From: Sanghuangporus weigelae
Lineage: Eukaryota; Basidiomycota; Agaricomycetes; Hymenochaetales; Hymenochaetaceae
DNA length: 64,000 nucleotides
NCBI GenBank assembly: GCA_033182465.1
Contig: CP137325.1
Span: forward strand, 1,116,001-1,180,000
Direction: 5' to 3'
Every line of letters starts with the position of its first letter. Position 1 is the first letter of the stretch. The position numbers were made by a program, and so were the translations under genes. Below, piece after piece: positions 22,690 through 35,485 of this stretch. The notes beneath the pieces are model-generated. The model saw only the letters and a list, made by a program, of their open reading frames with translations. It was not told the origin of the DNA and searched no databases.

Positions 22690-24062
22690 GTGTTTTATCG
22701 AGGCGAGGACCGTCGACCTCAAGTCCCTATCGACGTCACTAGTTTCGAGACTAGTACCCATATCGAATCCTCAGGACAAGTGCACATCCTGGAGAACGAC
22801 AAACCCGATTCACTTAAATCACATATCTACTATCATAACCCCTACAACGACGAAGTGTACCTAATAGCAAAGGCATCTGGTAGCCCTGCAGTTGGGAGCA
22901 CGCAAACAACAACCACGAAAGTAGCAGCAGTCCCTTCCACTATTGCTACATTCGACGAGAAAGGAACTACTTGGTTAACAGCACCAAGGAACAATAACCC
23001 TGAAGCATCAGGCGAGAAACGAAGTTCATGAACCGATCAGGAAACGCCAACAACAGAAGTAACGGTCATCGAACGAACGAACGGGCGAACGATAATCAAA
23101 CGAGGTTCACACCTAGATCCCTCGACGAACGAGTTCAACATATCACCAACAGGCTACGTAGTCTGGAAAGCGATCACGACATACTATACGCGACAACGAA
23201 CCACAGCATATTGTATCCACCAGTGATCAGAAGGCTACAAGAAAGGGTTGAAAGACTGGAAGAACGAACTGCAAACACGGGGCAGTCAAACAGTCTACCA
23301 ACCGGAGCATACGCGACAGCAGTAGGAGATCGATTCGAAGCACTCGAAACAACTACTCGAAGAATTGGAGCACAGGTAGCAGCTCTAGAGAGATATACTC
23401 TGGAATTGGATCGAGCAGCAGGAGCACTCAATCAACGGGTCATAGACGGAAACGGAGTACTTGACCGAGAGCTCAACGCTATCCGAAACAGGATTACTGC
23501 TCAGGAACAACAACTACAGACGATCGAGACGAGAGTCGGAGAGCTTAACAGGACAGCTCTAGATCAACCAAGGATTGTTCAAGACATCCATAACCTGCGA
23601 GAAGCCCTACTCCAACTAGGACAAACAATCGAGTCGAGTCAACGCACCTACGCAGCTATACTCATATCGGTACAGACAACCGAAACTACCTCAAGGAACA
23701 TACTCGAACACGCTCAACGAATTCGAGAAGTAGCTCAGGCAGCACAACGCTGGGAATACTTTCTACCAAGAGAGAGAGCCCAACAGGAACAGAGTTCTGA
23801 CGAATCAGTGTCCTCAGACGAAGAAGCATCACGAAGGCCATTCTTACTCAGAACCCCACCTCGAACGGTTATCATCCAAGTACCAACAGTACCTGCAGTA
23901 CCAGCAAGTGGTTCAGTAGCAACCCAAGCGCCAGAGAATCCACCACCACCATCCTATTCACCACCAGCAGTGCCCATAAGCACTTACGATCATGTCGACA
24001 ACCGACCAGAAGGTGCAAGCACTGGAGCAGCAACTACAGACTCTTCAGACACAACTCTCTAA
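22690..24062 (+). mobile_element. extra 5' open frames of the retroelement
   Basis: Two frames precede and slightly overlap gag: 22690-23031 (113 codons) and 23028-24062 (344 codons). The second is strongly helical and probably a coiled coil over most of its length (repeated patterns such as LQERVERLEER and EQQLQTIETRV), then Pro-rich at the end. Most chromoviruses start directly with gag, so these are accessory parts of unknown role, possibly an N-terminal extension of the particle protein. Confidence 0.6.
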
Positions 24063-25080
24063 ACACAGCATCAAGCTTCCGAAGTACTATGGCAAGCGAA
24101 GCGAAGATATTGATCTGTGGATTAGTCGATGTATCTCGAAGCTGGCACAGCATGGAGTCAAGGATGAGGAGGAGATCGCAAAGAGCCTATTTGCGGCACT
24201 AGAAGGCGACAGCTACGATTGGTTTGCAGAGAAGAATACCCTAACATCATTCGATGCCAATGGGAAACTGAAACCAGTACCTGCGATTATCGCTGCGACA
24301 AATGGAATGTTCGCATCACTCAAGGACATGCTGAACTGGATGAGGATCCGAGCAGGACATCCGATCATTGGAGAACAGGAAGCCCTATTCCAACTACTAT
24401 GCATCCAGCAGAAAGGAGCAAGCATTAGGGCGTACAACGACGAATTCCGACGACTCAAAGCACGAGCACCAGACACGATGGATAAGCAGATGCTCAAGTA
24501 CATCTATGTCAAAGGACTAGACATGTGGGTCAAACGACGAGTCGAATCTGTACAACCCGACGCTTTCGAGAAGAACGACCTCGATGCATGGATGGAATGG
24601 ACAAGCAACCTAGCAAACTCTGACGCCAGGCAAAGGCTCATGGGCAGTCAAACATACACCCCGAGATTCAAATCGAACGGACAGTCATCTTTCCGACCAC
24701 CAGTACAAACAACGAAACGAGATCCAGACGCCATGGATGTAGATGCACTCCGAGGCTTGCCGAAGAAGGGAGGCAAATGCTACAACTGTGAAAAGTCAGG
24801 ACATTACGCAAAGGAGTGCAAGGCACCAAGGAAGCAAAAGGGTTCTTCCTCGAAGCGGCCGAAGAAGACTAATGGTGTAAAACGGAGGACGATGACAACA
24901 CGAACAATCGATTTCAAGGAAACATGTCCCGATCCACACTGCCGAAGGCCAGTCCACTACGATCATGTAGCATGGGCTAAAGGCGACGAATCAGCAGGAT
25001 GGACTTGCAAGCATGACGAAGAATACCGAAACAACATTCGCAAATCCCTAGCAAGTAAAGAGCAACAGGGAAAAGATTAA
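23992..25080 (+). mobile_element. gag region of the retroelement
   Basis: A 362-codon frame with a retrotransposon-type capsid region (LPKYYGKRSEDIDLWISRC near residue 30, then FRRLKARAP). A zinc knuckle CYNCEKSGHYAKEC follows near residue 262, then a basic tail and a second Cys/His cluster (CPDPHCRRPVHYDH). The family's Gag assembles the particle and packages RNA. Confidence 0.85.
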
Positions 25081-25184
25081 GACCTCCATCGAACGAGACT
25101 GCGCGATGTGAGTGTGACAAGGGTGACGAGAAAGGTTTCAACAACCAGTGTTTCAAACCTCCTGGGTTCAACCCCAGTGAAGCG

Positions 25185-28100
25185 ATGTACAATAAGCGAT
25201 TGCCAATACAAGCATTGCATCCCCGATTACCTATTCGAGTGAAGGTTGGAACAAAGACCCTAGCAGTCAAAGCGTTAATCGATTCCGGAGCTACATGCAG
25301 CACGATACACCCCAACTTGGTACGACACTACAGCCTATTCAAAAAGAGGCTTGATCACCCTCGACCTTTGAATAATGCGGATGGAAGTCCCAACCAAGGA
25401 GGAGCAATCACGCACGAGGTCTACACATTAATTTTTGATGGACCTAAACCGCAGCCACAAACGTTGGCAGTAGCAACCACAGGACAGGATCAAGTGATCC
25501 TAGGAATTGACTATTTGGCCAAAGTCAATCCCGAAATTGATTGGAAGAATCAAGTATGGAATCGGAATGGTAATTCGATACCATTCGAGCTCAACGTCAT
25601 ACGAGCTACCAAGAAGCGAAGGCACAGGAAGCGCAAACGGAAACGGCAAACGAAAGGCAAACCTGACAAGACAAGACCTAGGCGTAACACGAAGCAACAG
25701 GCTCAGGACAGAGACAACTATCGACACTCTGGAGCACCAGGAATAATATTTGCGCCAAGGAGAGACAACAACGGACACTCTCACGAAACGAAGCCACAAG
25801 CGAAGCCGGAAACCAGACCAGCAACACCAAGACTGGAACAGGCAAAACAGACGCCAGAAGTGAAGAGTCCGAGCACGGAAAATATACCAGACCCTGCAAC
25901 GAAACAGCCACAACAGGAAACGGCAAACAAGCATCATCGAGATGAGGAGGAAATAAACTACACTCCCAAGCGATGGAAGAAACAGGCACCACAAGGAACG
26001 AGTATAGTGCAACGACGACCAAGGCACATACCGAGACGGACGATCCCAGCACGGCAACTGTACCAGACATCCGAAGGTGAAACACAAGATGTAACAGGCA
26101 AGCATAGCCTAGACGAACAGGAGGAAATAAACGACTCTCCGAAACGTTGGAAGAAACAACCACCACAGAAGATACACCCACTGAGGCAAAACATGCCGGA
26201 AGATGAAGAACTCTGGCCATCACCAGAAGAAAACCCGGGCATGAAGTATAGGATACGACCACGAAAGACACGGTACCCAGAGAAGCCAGTGGCAGGCATT
26301 ATACGACCGAGAACGGCATCGTTAATGCGAGGAGCTAGTCCCACACCGAAGCGTACAAGATGGGCAGACAACGAAAGCGATATCGAGATGCAAGACGAGC
26401 AGGAGACAACAGAAGACACTCCTATGCACGATATAGAGCCAGAAGACATTGAAAGTCTTAGGACGACCAACCAACCAGCTACCCTTACCAGAAAGGAAGA
26501 GCTCGCTGCAAAGCTAGAGCTAGACATCAATCGAAATTGGTCACCAAGGCAGCAGAACCAAGTCTCACAGCCTCTGAACAAAGCGAGTTCAGTATCCCAG
26601 CAGTATTCTCAACAAAAGGCAGCTGCAGAAGGATTACTAGGAACACAGAAACGAGATTGGCGAAAACTCCTACCAAAGGAAATAGAAGACTACGCAGATG
26701 TCTTTGATCCTGACAAGTCAAGAAGGTTACCCAAGCATACGAAATGGGATATGGCGATTAACCTCAAAGAAGGAGTACCATTACCGAAACCAAGGCCTAT
26801 TATCAAGCTCACACGAGAAGAGCAGGCAGCACTCGATGCTTATGTCAAAGAGTTACTTGACAAAGGATGGATTGAAAAGGTGCAACCACATGAACCATGT
26901 CCGGTAGCAGCACCAGTCTTCTTTGTAGGAAAGAAAGACGGAGGAGCACGAGCAGTAACCGATTACCGAGACATCAACGACACGACAGTATCAGATCCAT
27001 ACCCGATACCGATCATGAGTGTTCTCCCAGAGAAACTGGAGAAAGGAAAGTTCTTCTTTACACTTGACATGCGATCAGGTTACAACAACCTGCGAATCCG
27101 AGAAGGAGACGAGTGGAAGGCAGCATTCCGAGTTGGCAATGCAGTCTACAAGCCAAAGGTCATGATGTTTGGAATGAAGAACTCACCTGCAGTATTCCAA
27201 CGATTCATGAATGACAACTTCGAATATTGGCTCAGGACAGAAGAAGCACTCAACTAGTTGGACGACCTTATTGGTCAAGCACAAACTGAAGAGGAACATT
27301 GGAAACTCCTCAGGGCAATTCTACAGAAATGCCGAGAGCTCGACATTTACCTCAAAATCGAGAAATGTCACTTCCTCCAAACCCAACTCGACTACTTGGG
27401 ATTTGTAGTAGGAACGAAAGGCATCCAGATGGATCCTTATAAGCTCAAAGCTATTCACGAATGGCCAGTGCCAAAGACGAAACGACAAGTTCGAAAGTTC
27501 CAAGGATTTTGTAACTTCTACCGAAGATTCATCAGGAACTATGCCGATACATTCGCACCTATTGGCGACCTTATCAAAAAGGATCGCAAGTTCATATGGG
27601 CAGAGGCACAAGATAAGGCATTCGAAAGTATCAAGAAGGCATTCGAAACGGAAGTCGCATTGGCAATGCCAAAGCCAGACAAACCATATACATTGGAAAC
27701 CGACGCATCCGATGTAGCGATTGGTGCAGTCTTACAACAAGAAGACAACCAAGGAGAACTGAGACCTTTAGGTTTCATGTCGAAAACTCTAACGAACACC
27801 CAACGAAACTATCCGACGCATGACAAAGAGATGCTAGCAATCATGGAAGCACTCAAGCATTGGAGACACCTATTGGAGGGAACCAAAGAACCAGTAACAA
27901 TCCGAAGCGATCATGCAAATCTCCGATACTTCATGACAGCTCAGAATCTATCGAGACGTCAAGCGAGATGGGCACTAGAGTTATCACGATATAACTTCAA
28001 GATTCTCCATTGGCCAGGCAAGAAGAACCAAGCTGACGAGCTATCACGACGATCCGACTATATGCCAGAGGACAAGGACAACTTAGGAGTTACCTTGTTA

Positions 28101-29663
28101 CCTCCTGATACGATCAAGCAACAAACATTGCGACGAACGGAGATCAACGGTCTATACAAGCTAGAAACCGAAATGGTCACTATCTCTGATCCTATTATCC
28201 GAACGATCAAGAGGAACTACAATACCGAGGAGGCTAAGAAGGAGATTCAGGCGATCAAGCAGAGCAACGGCTACAGTTACAGGAACGGCTTGCACTACGT
28301 AACCAATGCATTATATATCCCGCCGTCCGCCAACCTACGAGCGTTGCTAATCCGAAGGCGCCATGATCACAAACTTGCAGGCCACCCAGGAGCAGAAAAG
28401 ACCATAGAGCTTGTAAAGCGATCATACTATTGGCCGAAGATGGAAGAAATGATCCGAGCATATACCGCAACCTGCGACATATGTCAGCGTGCAAAACCGA
28501 TTCGACAGTTTCGAAATCCGCCGCTCCAACCGTTGGAGGCACCACATCAACCATGGGAAACCATAACCTGTGACCTGATTACCGACTTACCAGTCAGCAA
28601 TGAAGGCTACAGCGCGATACTCGTTATAGTGGACAAACTCACTAAAATGGGGAAGTTCATTCCTTGCCAAGGAATACCCAATGCTAAGCAGTTGGCACGT
28701 TTGTTCCGCCAACATGTCTTCAAATACTACGGGGCCCCTAAACGAGTAATCTCCGACCGAGGTAGCAACTTCACCGCGCAATTCCTCAAGGAGTTCTGCA
28801 GACTCATCGATGTCGATTGGAAAACTAGTACAGCGTATCATCCACAAACCGATGGTCAAACCGAGCGACTAAATCAAGAGCTTGAACAGTACTTACGCTG
28901 CTATGTGTCCTACCGACAAACAGATTGGGCAGAGTACATCGATATAGCAGAATTCGCCTACAACAACAGGAAGCACAGTACTACACATCAGTCACCATTC
29001 TATACACTGTATGGATGGCATCCTCACCTGGACGTTGCGGAGACCGGTGATTCAAACGTCCCAGAAGCAATAAATCACCTAGAGGAGCTTCGACAAGTAC
29101 AGCAAGAAGCCTATAATTCGATTAGGCAAGCGAATGAGGCAATGAAGCTTTATGCAGACCTGCATCGAGGCAAACTGCCAGAGTACAAGCCAGGAGACGA
29201 AGTGTTACTAGACATGAGGAATCTCAGTCGATTGGAACCAACGAAGAAACTTGCAATGAAATGGGCAGGGCCTTATAAAGTCGAGAAGGCAGTCGGACAA
29301 GTGTCATTCAGATTACGCTTACCCGAAACCCTTCCGATCCACCCAGTGTTTCATGCGAGTCTTCTCAGGCCTTACAAACGAAAGGAATACCCTGGAAGAC
29401 CCACTTTGGATGAACCACCACCTATTGAAGTGGAGGGAGAAGCAGAGTACGAAGTGGAGACGATTCATAACACAAGACGTCATCGGAGCAAGGTCCAATA
29501 CCTTATCCAATGGAAAGGATACCAGGAGCGAACATGGGAGCCACTTGACAACCTCAAGAACTCCTATCAAATGATCGAAGCATTCCATAAAAAGTATCCT
29601 CAGGCAATCCAGCCACCGAACCTTAACCAATGGATCGCCGCACGAAAACGAATGAGGCAATAG
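25185..29663 (+). mobile_element. pol region: protease, RT, RNase H, integrase, chromodomain
   Basis: Parts in order are as follows. An aspartic protease around 25.2-25.6 kb (LIDSGATCSTIHP). A long charged linker of about 1 kb with internal repeats (two EEINxxPKRWKKQ units). Reverse transcriptase from about 26.7 kb (FFTLDMRSGYNNLRI). RNase H around 27.6-28.1 kb (LETDASDVAIGAVL). Integrase from about 28.3 kb, with its HHCC zinc domain (HPGAEKTIELVKRSYYW, CDICQRAKP) and core. A C-terminal chromodomain near 29.45-29.6 kb (VQYLIQWKGYQERTWEP). This order defines a chromovirus. The region is nearly whole, with about one break. Confidence 0.9.
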
Positions 29664-29838
29664 TTGCATCACATGCACTCCACCCGATGGAGCCGCTTAT
29701 GGATCCACAATAGAGACGATGAGTAAGGTCCCCAATGACCTTACCAAGCGATGACATCAATGTGGCACACCAAAGCGAGAGCAGAGATAGAAGAATTAGG
29801 CAAGACATCGCCGACATACCAACAAGATGGTATAAAAC

Positions 29839-30915
29839 ATGGAGAACTTCGAGCTAAGGAACAACAACTCGAATCTCAACAGCTCTACTTCACTGCAGAC
29901 GAACCACTACTCAGCTATGCCTATTTTCGACGAGCTACATGCATTCTGTCAACCAGAAGATGCACCAGAATGGACATTTACACTCAGGCCACCGACCGAA
30001 CGTTATCAATGGCCACAGCTGTGCAACCGATTCAACGAAGAGAACTACGAAGATGAGATTGTACCCCTATGCCCAGGGAAGTACTTCGATGATCTATTTG
30101 ACAAGTGGAACGCAATCCACCACAACCGAGACGAAATACCCCACCTTATGATGGCGAATCACTCAGACGAGTGGTTATTCAAACTCAGTAACCCTCGAGA
30201 CGCAGCATTACGCCGACTCAATGATGATGCATTTCTAACCTACGCGATCGAACTCGAAACACAAGCATTACATCGAGGCAAGATCGACTTTAGGCACGAA
30301 ACGACATACAAGAACATCATGGGCATCTATCATTCGGCAATTCAAATTTGCGCCTACCGACGAGACATGACTACCGCAATTCTTAACCGAATGATGCGAT
30401 GGAGTCACTATCATCCGATGAGCATCGATGCGATGAAGTACATTATATACATAGCCGACCAGACGGGCTTCTATGCATCCCACACCATGCAGTTCATGAC
30501 GGTACTCAACATGACGAAGTATTACGAAGGAACGAGATACCGAACGGTTATTGAAGCGAGGAACTCTACTACGGACGAGGTACCACTCGACAACATCGAG
30601 CACCACGTAGTCGAAGGCAAAGAGGTTAACTACGACCCTCATTACCTTATGGAACTCAACAACCGAGAGGAAGAAGCCAGAGAAAAACTACAGGCTACAC
30701 GACACCCCTTGCTGGAAGATCTGATGATCTCAGTCTACCAGTACCCGAACGAACTCTACCAGCCGGACGAGATGCTTACTATGTCGGAACAGGAGGACAT
30801 GTACGTACACTCCGACGATACAGAGTCAAGTGAAGAAGGTGAAAGCAGGGAACTATATACCCCAGCGAACTCGGCCCAGACTACACCTGAGGCTGAAGAA
30901 TCCGAAGATTTGTAA
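29839..30915 (+). mobile_element. extra 3' open frame of the retroelement
   Basis: A 358-codon frame downstream of pol, in the position where some elements keep an envelope gene. I see no signal peptide or membrane segment, so an envelope role is not supported. The sequence is acidic at its end and has a folded-looking middle with aromatic and His residues. I do not recognise the family. It could be a captured gene or an accessory protein. Confidence 0.55.
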
Positions 30916-31617
30916 ACAACTCTTCTTTTATGCAACCCCTTTCCCATATCGTGACCCGACATGGTCAATTATGCATTTCATTCTTACCTTATGATATTTA
31001 TGGTCACATCCGACCAAATTATGCTTTATGCACCTCTTTATTTCACGCTTATTCGGCCAACCAGCACAAATGAAGCACTATGCAGAAGTGTCAAAGAACC
31101 TACAAGGGCCTAGACATTTTGTATATTGTTTTATTGTGCCGGCTCCGAATTAGCAGATTATGCCTACCTTTTATTATCCTCTATGCAACGGAGAAGCCAA
31201 AAGTTTACGTGAAGTCACTCCCTTGCATCATGCTAGGATGTGCCTTCACGCTGAAAGGCACTCCAATTACACTCTTTCTTCGAAAAACTCCATTTGGGGG
31301 TTGAAGAGCCGTAGGTAAACACCTGGAACTTCACTCCCAAATTGGTATAAAACTTATTCATTAACGACTTTATGATTTCTTTCTTATCACTTTCAATTGC
31401 GTCATATTCTTTACATGATGCACATTTCATATTCATATCCCTTCCCACCACCCTTTACAAGTCAATGTCTTCCCAGACACCCTTTTCACGACGTTCCTGC
31501 GAAGCAATACCTGCATTTTCGACGACTGGATCGATAACCTCAACGTCATAACCGAGCGCGAGGTGAACTCGAAGCGCGACAGTAGTAACATCGCGCTGGA
31601 ACGATTGCATTTCGAAG

Positions 31618-31803
31618 TCAGCCTCCTAGAGGATGATTAACAACTCGAAACGGCACAGAGCATGCATCACTTACCTGAGCACGCCTCTTACGCTCCAAAA
31701 TCCAATGATTTATGCCGAAAATCGCGACAATAGCGACAAAAACAGTAACAGCAGCGGCGACTTTCGACATTTTGGAGCAGAGATGATGATGGTTTGATAG
31801 CAA
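31618..31803 (-). mobile_element. short antisense frame with a membrane helix
   Basis: On the minus strand, near the right LTR, a 61-codon frame contains MSKVAAAVTVFVAIVAIF, a convincing transmembrane helix, followed by a basic stretch (ERKRRAQ). An antisense membrane peptide is unusual for a Gypsy element. It may be a captured host exon or chance. Confidence 0.35.
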
Positions 31804-31894
31804 AAATCAACCATCACTAGGCGACCCTTTATCCGAGCTTTCTCACGGATTAGGATGAACATTTCTCCGAAAGTTCATCTTAGGGGGGGTGTAG

Positions 31895-33406
31895 TGAAAG
31901 GATCCGCTCAAAAACTCGCATCAGGATCGACACGATCAACAGATCTACACGATCAGCTTTCCAAACGCGACCGGTAACCAAGCCAGCTATCAAAGGCCCA
32001 AGCAATCGAGCGGCCTAGGCAACAGTAACCCGTTACCACCCGAGCGCTAGAAGCACCGAAGCGGATACGTAATCCCGCTAACAGCTAACACCGCCGACCG
32101 CCTATTACCGCGGACTACCACTCTAACGCCGCCGACCAAGCAACCAGAGCGACCTCGATCAAAAGAAGCGATCAAACTTCTTAGAAGTCCAGAAGCACAA
32201 CTACTAAAGCCTAAACGCTAAAAGGCTAAAGGCTAATAAGGTTTATGGAGACCTCACTGGCATTTCAGCACTGTCAAGTCTGTGCACGAGTTTACATGGT
32301 CCTTTATGAAGTATACTACTTAGTATGCACGGCAACGGTTGGTACGCGTGACTGTCACATCGAAACCGAGCGACACCTTCAGGATACAATGCATTCCAAT
32401 CCACCAAGCCCAATAGTACCCAAGAAACGAGAGGAACTCACGATCACAACTCGGACCCCTCGAACTGCGAACCCGATAACTTGGAGAATGATTGGATGGT
32501 ATAGACCGGAGTTGCACACACCATGTCCAGCATCTACGATACAGGCAAACCTTTATTTACCGAGAGATGCGAACCTGGAAACCAAGCAATTACAACTCCT
32601 TATACAACGAAGGATATGGTGCTACATTCGCGATATACGATACGAAGGCAAAGCATGGCTAGTCACCAGAACCCAGCAGAACCCACCAGCAGAGCTTATG
32701 CAGTTCATGATATGCCTTGGACCATACTCTACACCGACCCGACATCTTAACACTGACGTGCGAGTTATGCTTACCCTCGCTGGACCTCGAGATGAATTCC
32801 GAAGAATCACATACCGAGCAGCCTACATCGCTCCAAGAGCAAAGATGCCACTCAATGACGGCAATGACATCGTTATGGAGTACTGACAGTGGAGCATTCC
32901 ATATCGGAGCACCACCTCTATTGTCTCAGTCAGCAACTCCAAAGAATTCTGTCATAGTGGAGACGACCTTACAAAGATTGGAGCAAAGTGGAGCGAAGCG
33001 CAGCAGGATGACAAAGGAACAGATGTAATGGTGGAGGAAAGTGGAGTAAAGTGGAGACAGGATGAGTAAGAAATAGGACGGAAAATGGAATATCTGGGAG
33101 CATAAATAGTTGTAGGATTAGGCCCTCATTTCCCCATCTTTCGATCCTCTTAACACACTGGTGTAAAGCTTGCCCTACAGCGAGCTATTACTGTGTGCTT
33201 TGTACTATCACGCCTCTTGGAAATCCCAATCTGCTTTACTATTACCTCGTATCTGAAAGCATCCATAACTCGGACCGCGACTAGGAAGGCTAGTAAGGGA
33301 CCGCGTGGTACAGCCAGACGTGGGTAGATAAGATCACCTCTGCACAACACACCGCTGCTTAGGCAAAAGGATCAAACCGGTGTAACCCCGGGCCTACTCC
33401 CTAACA
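31895..33406 (+). repeat. right LTR of the 12.3 kb element
   Basis: 1512 bp, identical in all compared parts to the left LTR and carrying the same 213-codon open frame at 32245-32886. It abuts a half copy of a palindromic repeat at 33407 without a target-site duplication. Confidence 0.92.
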
Positions 33407-33961
33407 GGTTCTAATTGTATGCATCATTTTAGACAGCATCTTCCCAGCTCACCATAGATGCTGAGGACCTAGCTAGCACATAAACCTAGTCTATTATATC
33501 TAAAATGAATTTACATGCATGAATCTGGCCTGTAAGAAATTTTCCTGGAGCTTGGGAGGCTAGGGGGAAATGATGAGTTTTGAGTGATTCAGGCATGCCT
33601 CAAAGCAGCACATTCTGGTACACAATTTAACTCAAACTCAGTCTGTAAATTCATTTTATAATCATATTATCATTCTGGATAGCTTTGGGGAGGTGCTGGA
33701 TCAGCAGGGATCACAGAAAAAAATACACATGCAAGAAAGAGGCAAAAAAACAATATTTTTGCCATTTTAGGGTCATTGTTTGCTCTATTTTCTCAGTCTT
33801 TGTTTCTAGATGAAAGCCCTTTTGAAAAGATGAATTTAGCAACTTAGATGATGTGAAACCATTGAGATTTGGGTGAGATATGATTTTATCTGTGTTTTGA
33901 GGCTCTCATGGCGAGAAAAGTGGTGAAATCACGTGATTGCCAACAATTTTGCAACTAGCTG
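33407..33961. repeat. half copy of the palindromic (foldback) element
   Basis: About 555 bp matching one arm plus the spacer side of the complete palindrome at 35796-36881, with more divergence. Its outer terminus CAGCTAGTTGC (read on the minus strand) is followed by TA at 33962-33963. Its inner end meets the right LTR directly. The other arm is missing on the far side of the retroelement. Confidence 0.8.
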
Positions 33962-35116
33962 TAGTTATTATCTGGGCCTACTTTCTTACTTCACTTTAAT
34001 CTTCCCAAATTAGCATACATAATCTGTATATATACAATTTTTTTTAACAATATTCTTTTATAATTCTCAGTTGTAATAGTAGGACAAACAATATTATATC
34101 ATAAATATTATAGCTATAATAAGAAACAGAAAACTGCTCTTATCTCAATTGTAGTCATAATAAATAACTAAGTCAAGTCAGATGAATAGTATAAGTTAGT
34201 ATAATCTGTATTAGCTATATATAAGATATATATTATTAACTCATTGTAATCTTTTATATATAATATCATCTACAAAGCTTATATATACAAAAAAAACTTG
34301 CTTTGAAATAAAATCTAGATGGAACAGTGCTAAGGTGGCACTAAATACTAGCTTAAGTTTCCTAGGTCATATCAAAGACAAACAGGACCAATGCATCTTA
34401 TTGCTGTTAGTAACAAAGAGAAACTAGTATAAGAAGACCTTTATCTTGTTGCTGTCAGTAAACAAAGGAAAACTGTATTAACAAGACAAGGAAAGCGATT
34501 ATATGCTGATTAGAAAGATAATTATATAATGGAGTCCCTGCAGAGACAAAAGAGAGGTATCTGATGACGTCCCAGATTGCACACAGGACAGGCCCGGGTA
34601 CCCAAGAATGAAGTATGAGTGTTTGGGTAGCATATTTAGGGCCATCTGGCATGCAAGCAGATAGAAAAGGAAAGCCTGGACTATCTGAAGAGTAAATATA
34701 GGTTGGGCAGTGAATCACAAGTTGCCTGGTCTACAGAAGAAGTGCCTGGATGCAAAATAAGACAGAGAAAACATGAACAGAGCACAAAAAAGTCGTAAGC
34801 TGCACTAGCAGACTTACATCTGACTATATTTATATTACTTACTCTAGTATTGTATTACTCATCATTACAGATCTTATGCTAATATATATAAAATCAGATT
34901 CTGCTTAAAATTTGCATTCTAGCAGTACTTATTTCATCTAAATTGGTGCAGAACTCAGTCTGATATACATATTTTTGTATTTTATACACTGTGTTCAAAT
35001 GAGTATTTCTTGATTTGTCGGAAAACTAAGCCATTACATAAAGTCGGACAGCCACCATCATATTCTCACGAAAATTCTGCACAAAAAAGTATATAAACTG
35101 TCACATGTCACATAAA

Positions 35117-35254
35117 CTGTCACAGAGTCGCTGGAGTCACCAACTCACTGTCACAGAGTCGTCAGAGTCACGAGCTCACTGTCACAGAGTCACTAGGGTC
35201 ATGAGCTCACTGTCACAGAGTCACTAGAGTCGCCAAAGTTATTGTCACAGAGTC
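35117..35254. repeat. 31 bp minisatellite, about five units
   Basis: The word TGTCACAGAGTC recurs at a spacing of 31, 31, 31 and 32 bases, followed each time by a variant of ACTAGAGTCACGAGCTCAC. The units are imperfect. The first anchor lies at about 35117 and the last at about 35243. Confidence 0.85.
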
Positions 35255-35310
35255 ACTGACAACTCCAGGCTGAGTTTAGGAAGAAATATATAGGAATTCC
35301 TAGAAGACCT

Positions 35311-35485
35311 AGAGATAAGGATTTCCTAGATGTAAGGATTTCCTAAATGTAAGGTTTTCCTAGAGGTAAGGATTTCCTAGATGTAAGGATTTCCTAGACA
35401 TAAGAAATTCCTAGACGTAAGAATTTCCTAGATGTAAAGAATTCTTAGATGTAAGGAATTCCTTGACGTAAGGTAATAACTTTAT
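35311..35485. repeat. 17 bp minisatellite, about ten units
   Basis: Tandem copies of AGATGTAAGGATTTCCT with one to four changes per unit. The array starts about 55 bp after the 31 bp array. Confidence 0.85.

Larger units (their letters stand above)
21117..33406 (+). mobile_element. Ty3/Gypsy chromodomain LTR retrotransposon, 12.3 kb
   Basis: This is a fossil-class element of the chromovirus branch. It has two 1512 bp LTRs that are identical wherever I compared them, which indicates a very recent insertion. Inside are two extra 5' frames, a gag with a CCHC knuckle, a pol region (protease, RT, RNase H, integrase, chromodomain), an extra 3' frame and a short antisense frame. It looks nearly whole, with about one break in the pol region. 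A G-rich polypurine tract (31882-31889) precedes the right LTR. No target-site duplication is seen: the flanks are ATAGC on the left and GGTTC on the right. The element is large for its family because of its long LTRs and extra frames. Confidence 0.93.

Noticed and set aside
25500-26581. Two long minus-strand frames opposite the pol linker
   Set aside because: Antisense shadows of a repetitive, charged linker; the reading is Cys/Ser/Val-rich with no family pattern.
29839-30915. Envelope gene of the retroelement
   Set aside because: The position fits, but there is no signal peptide, membrane segment or cleavage-like site.
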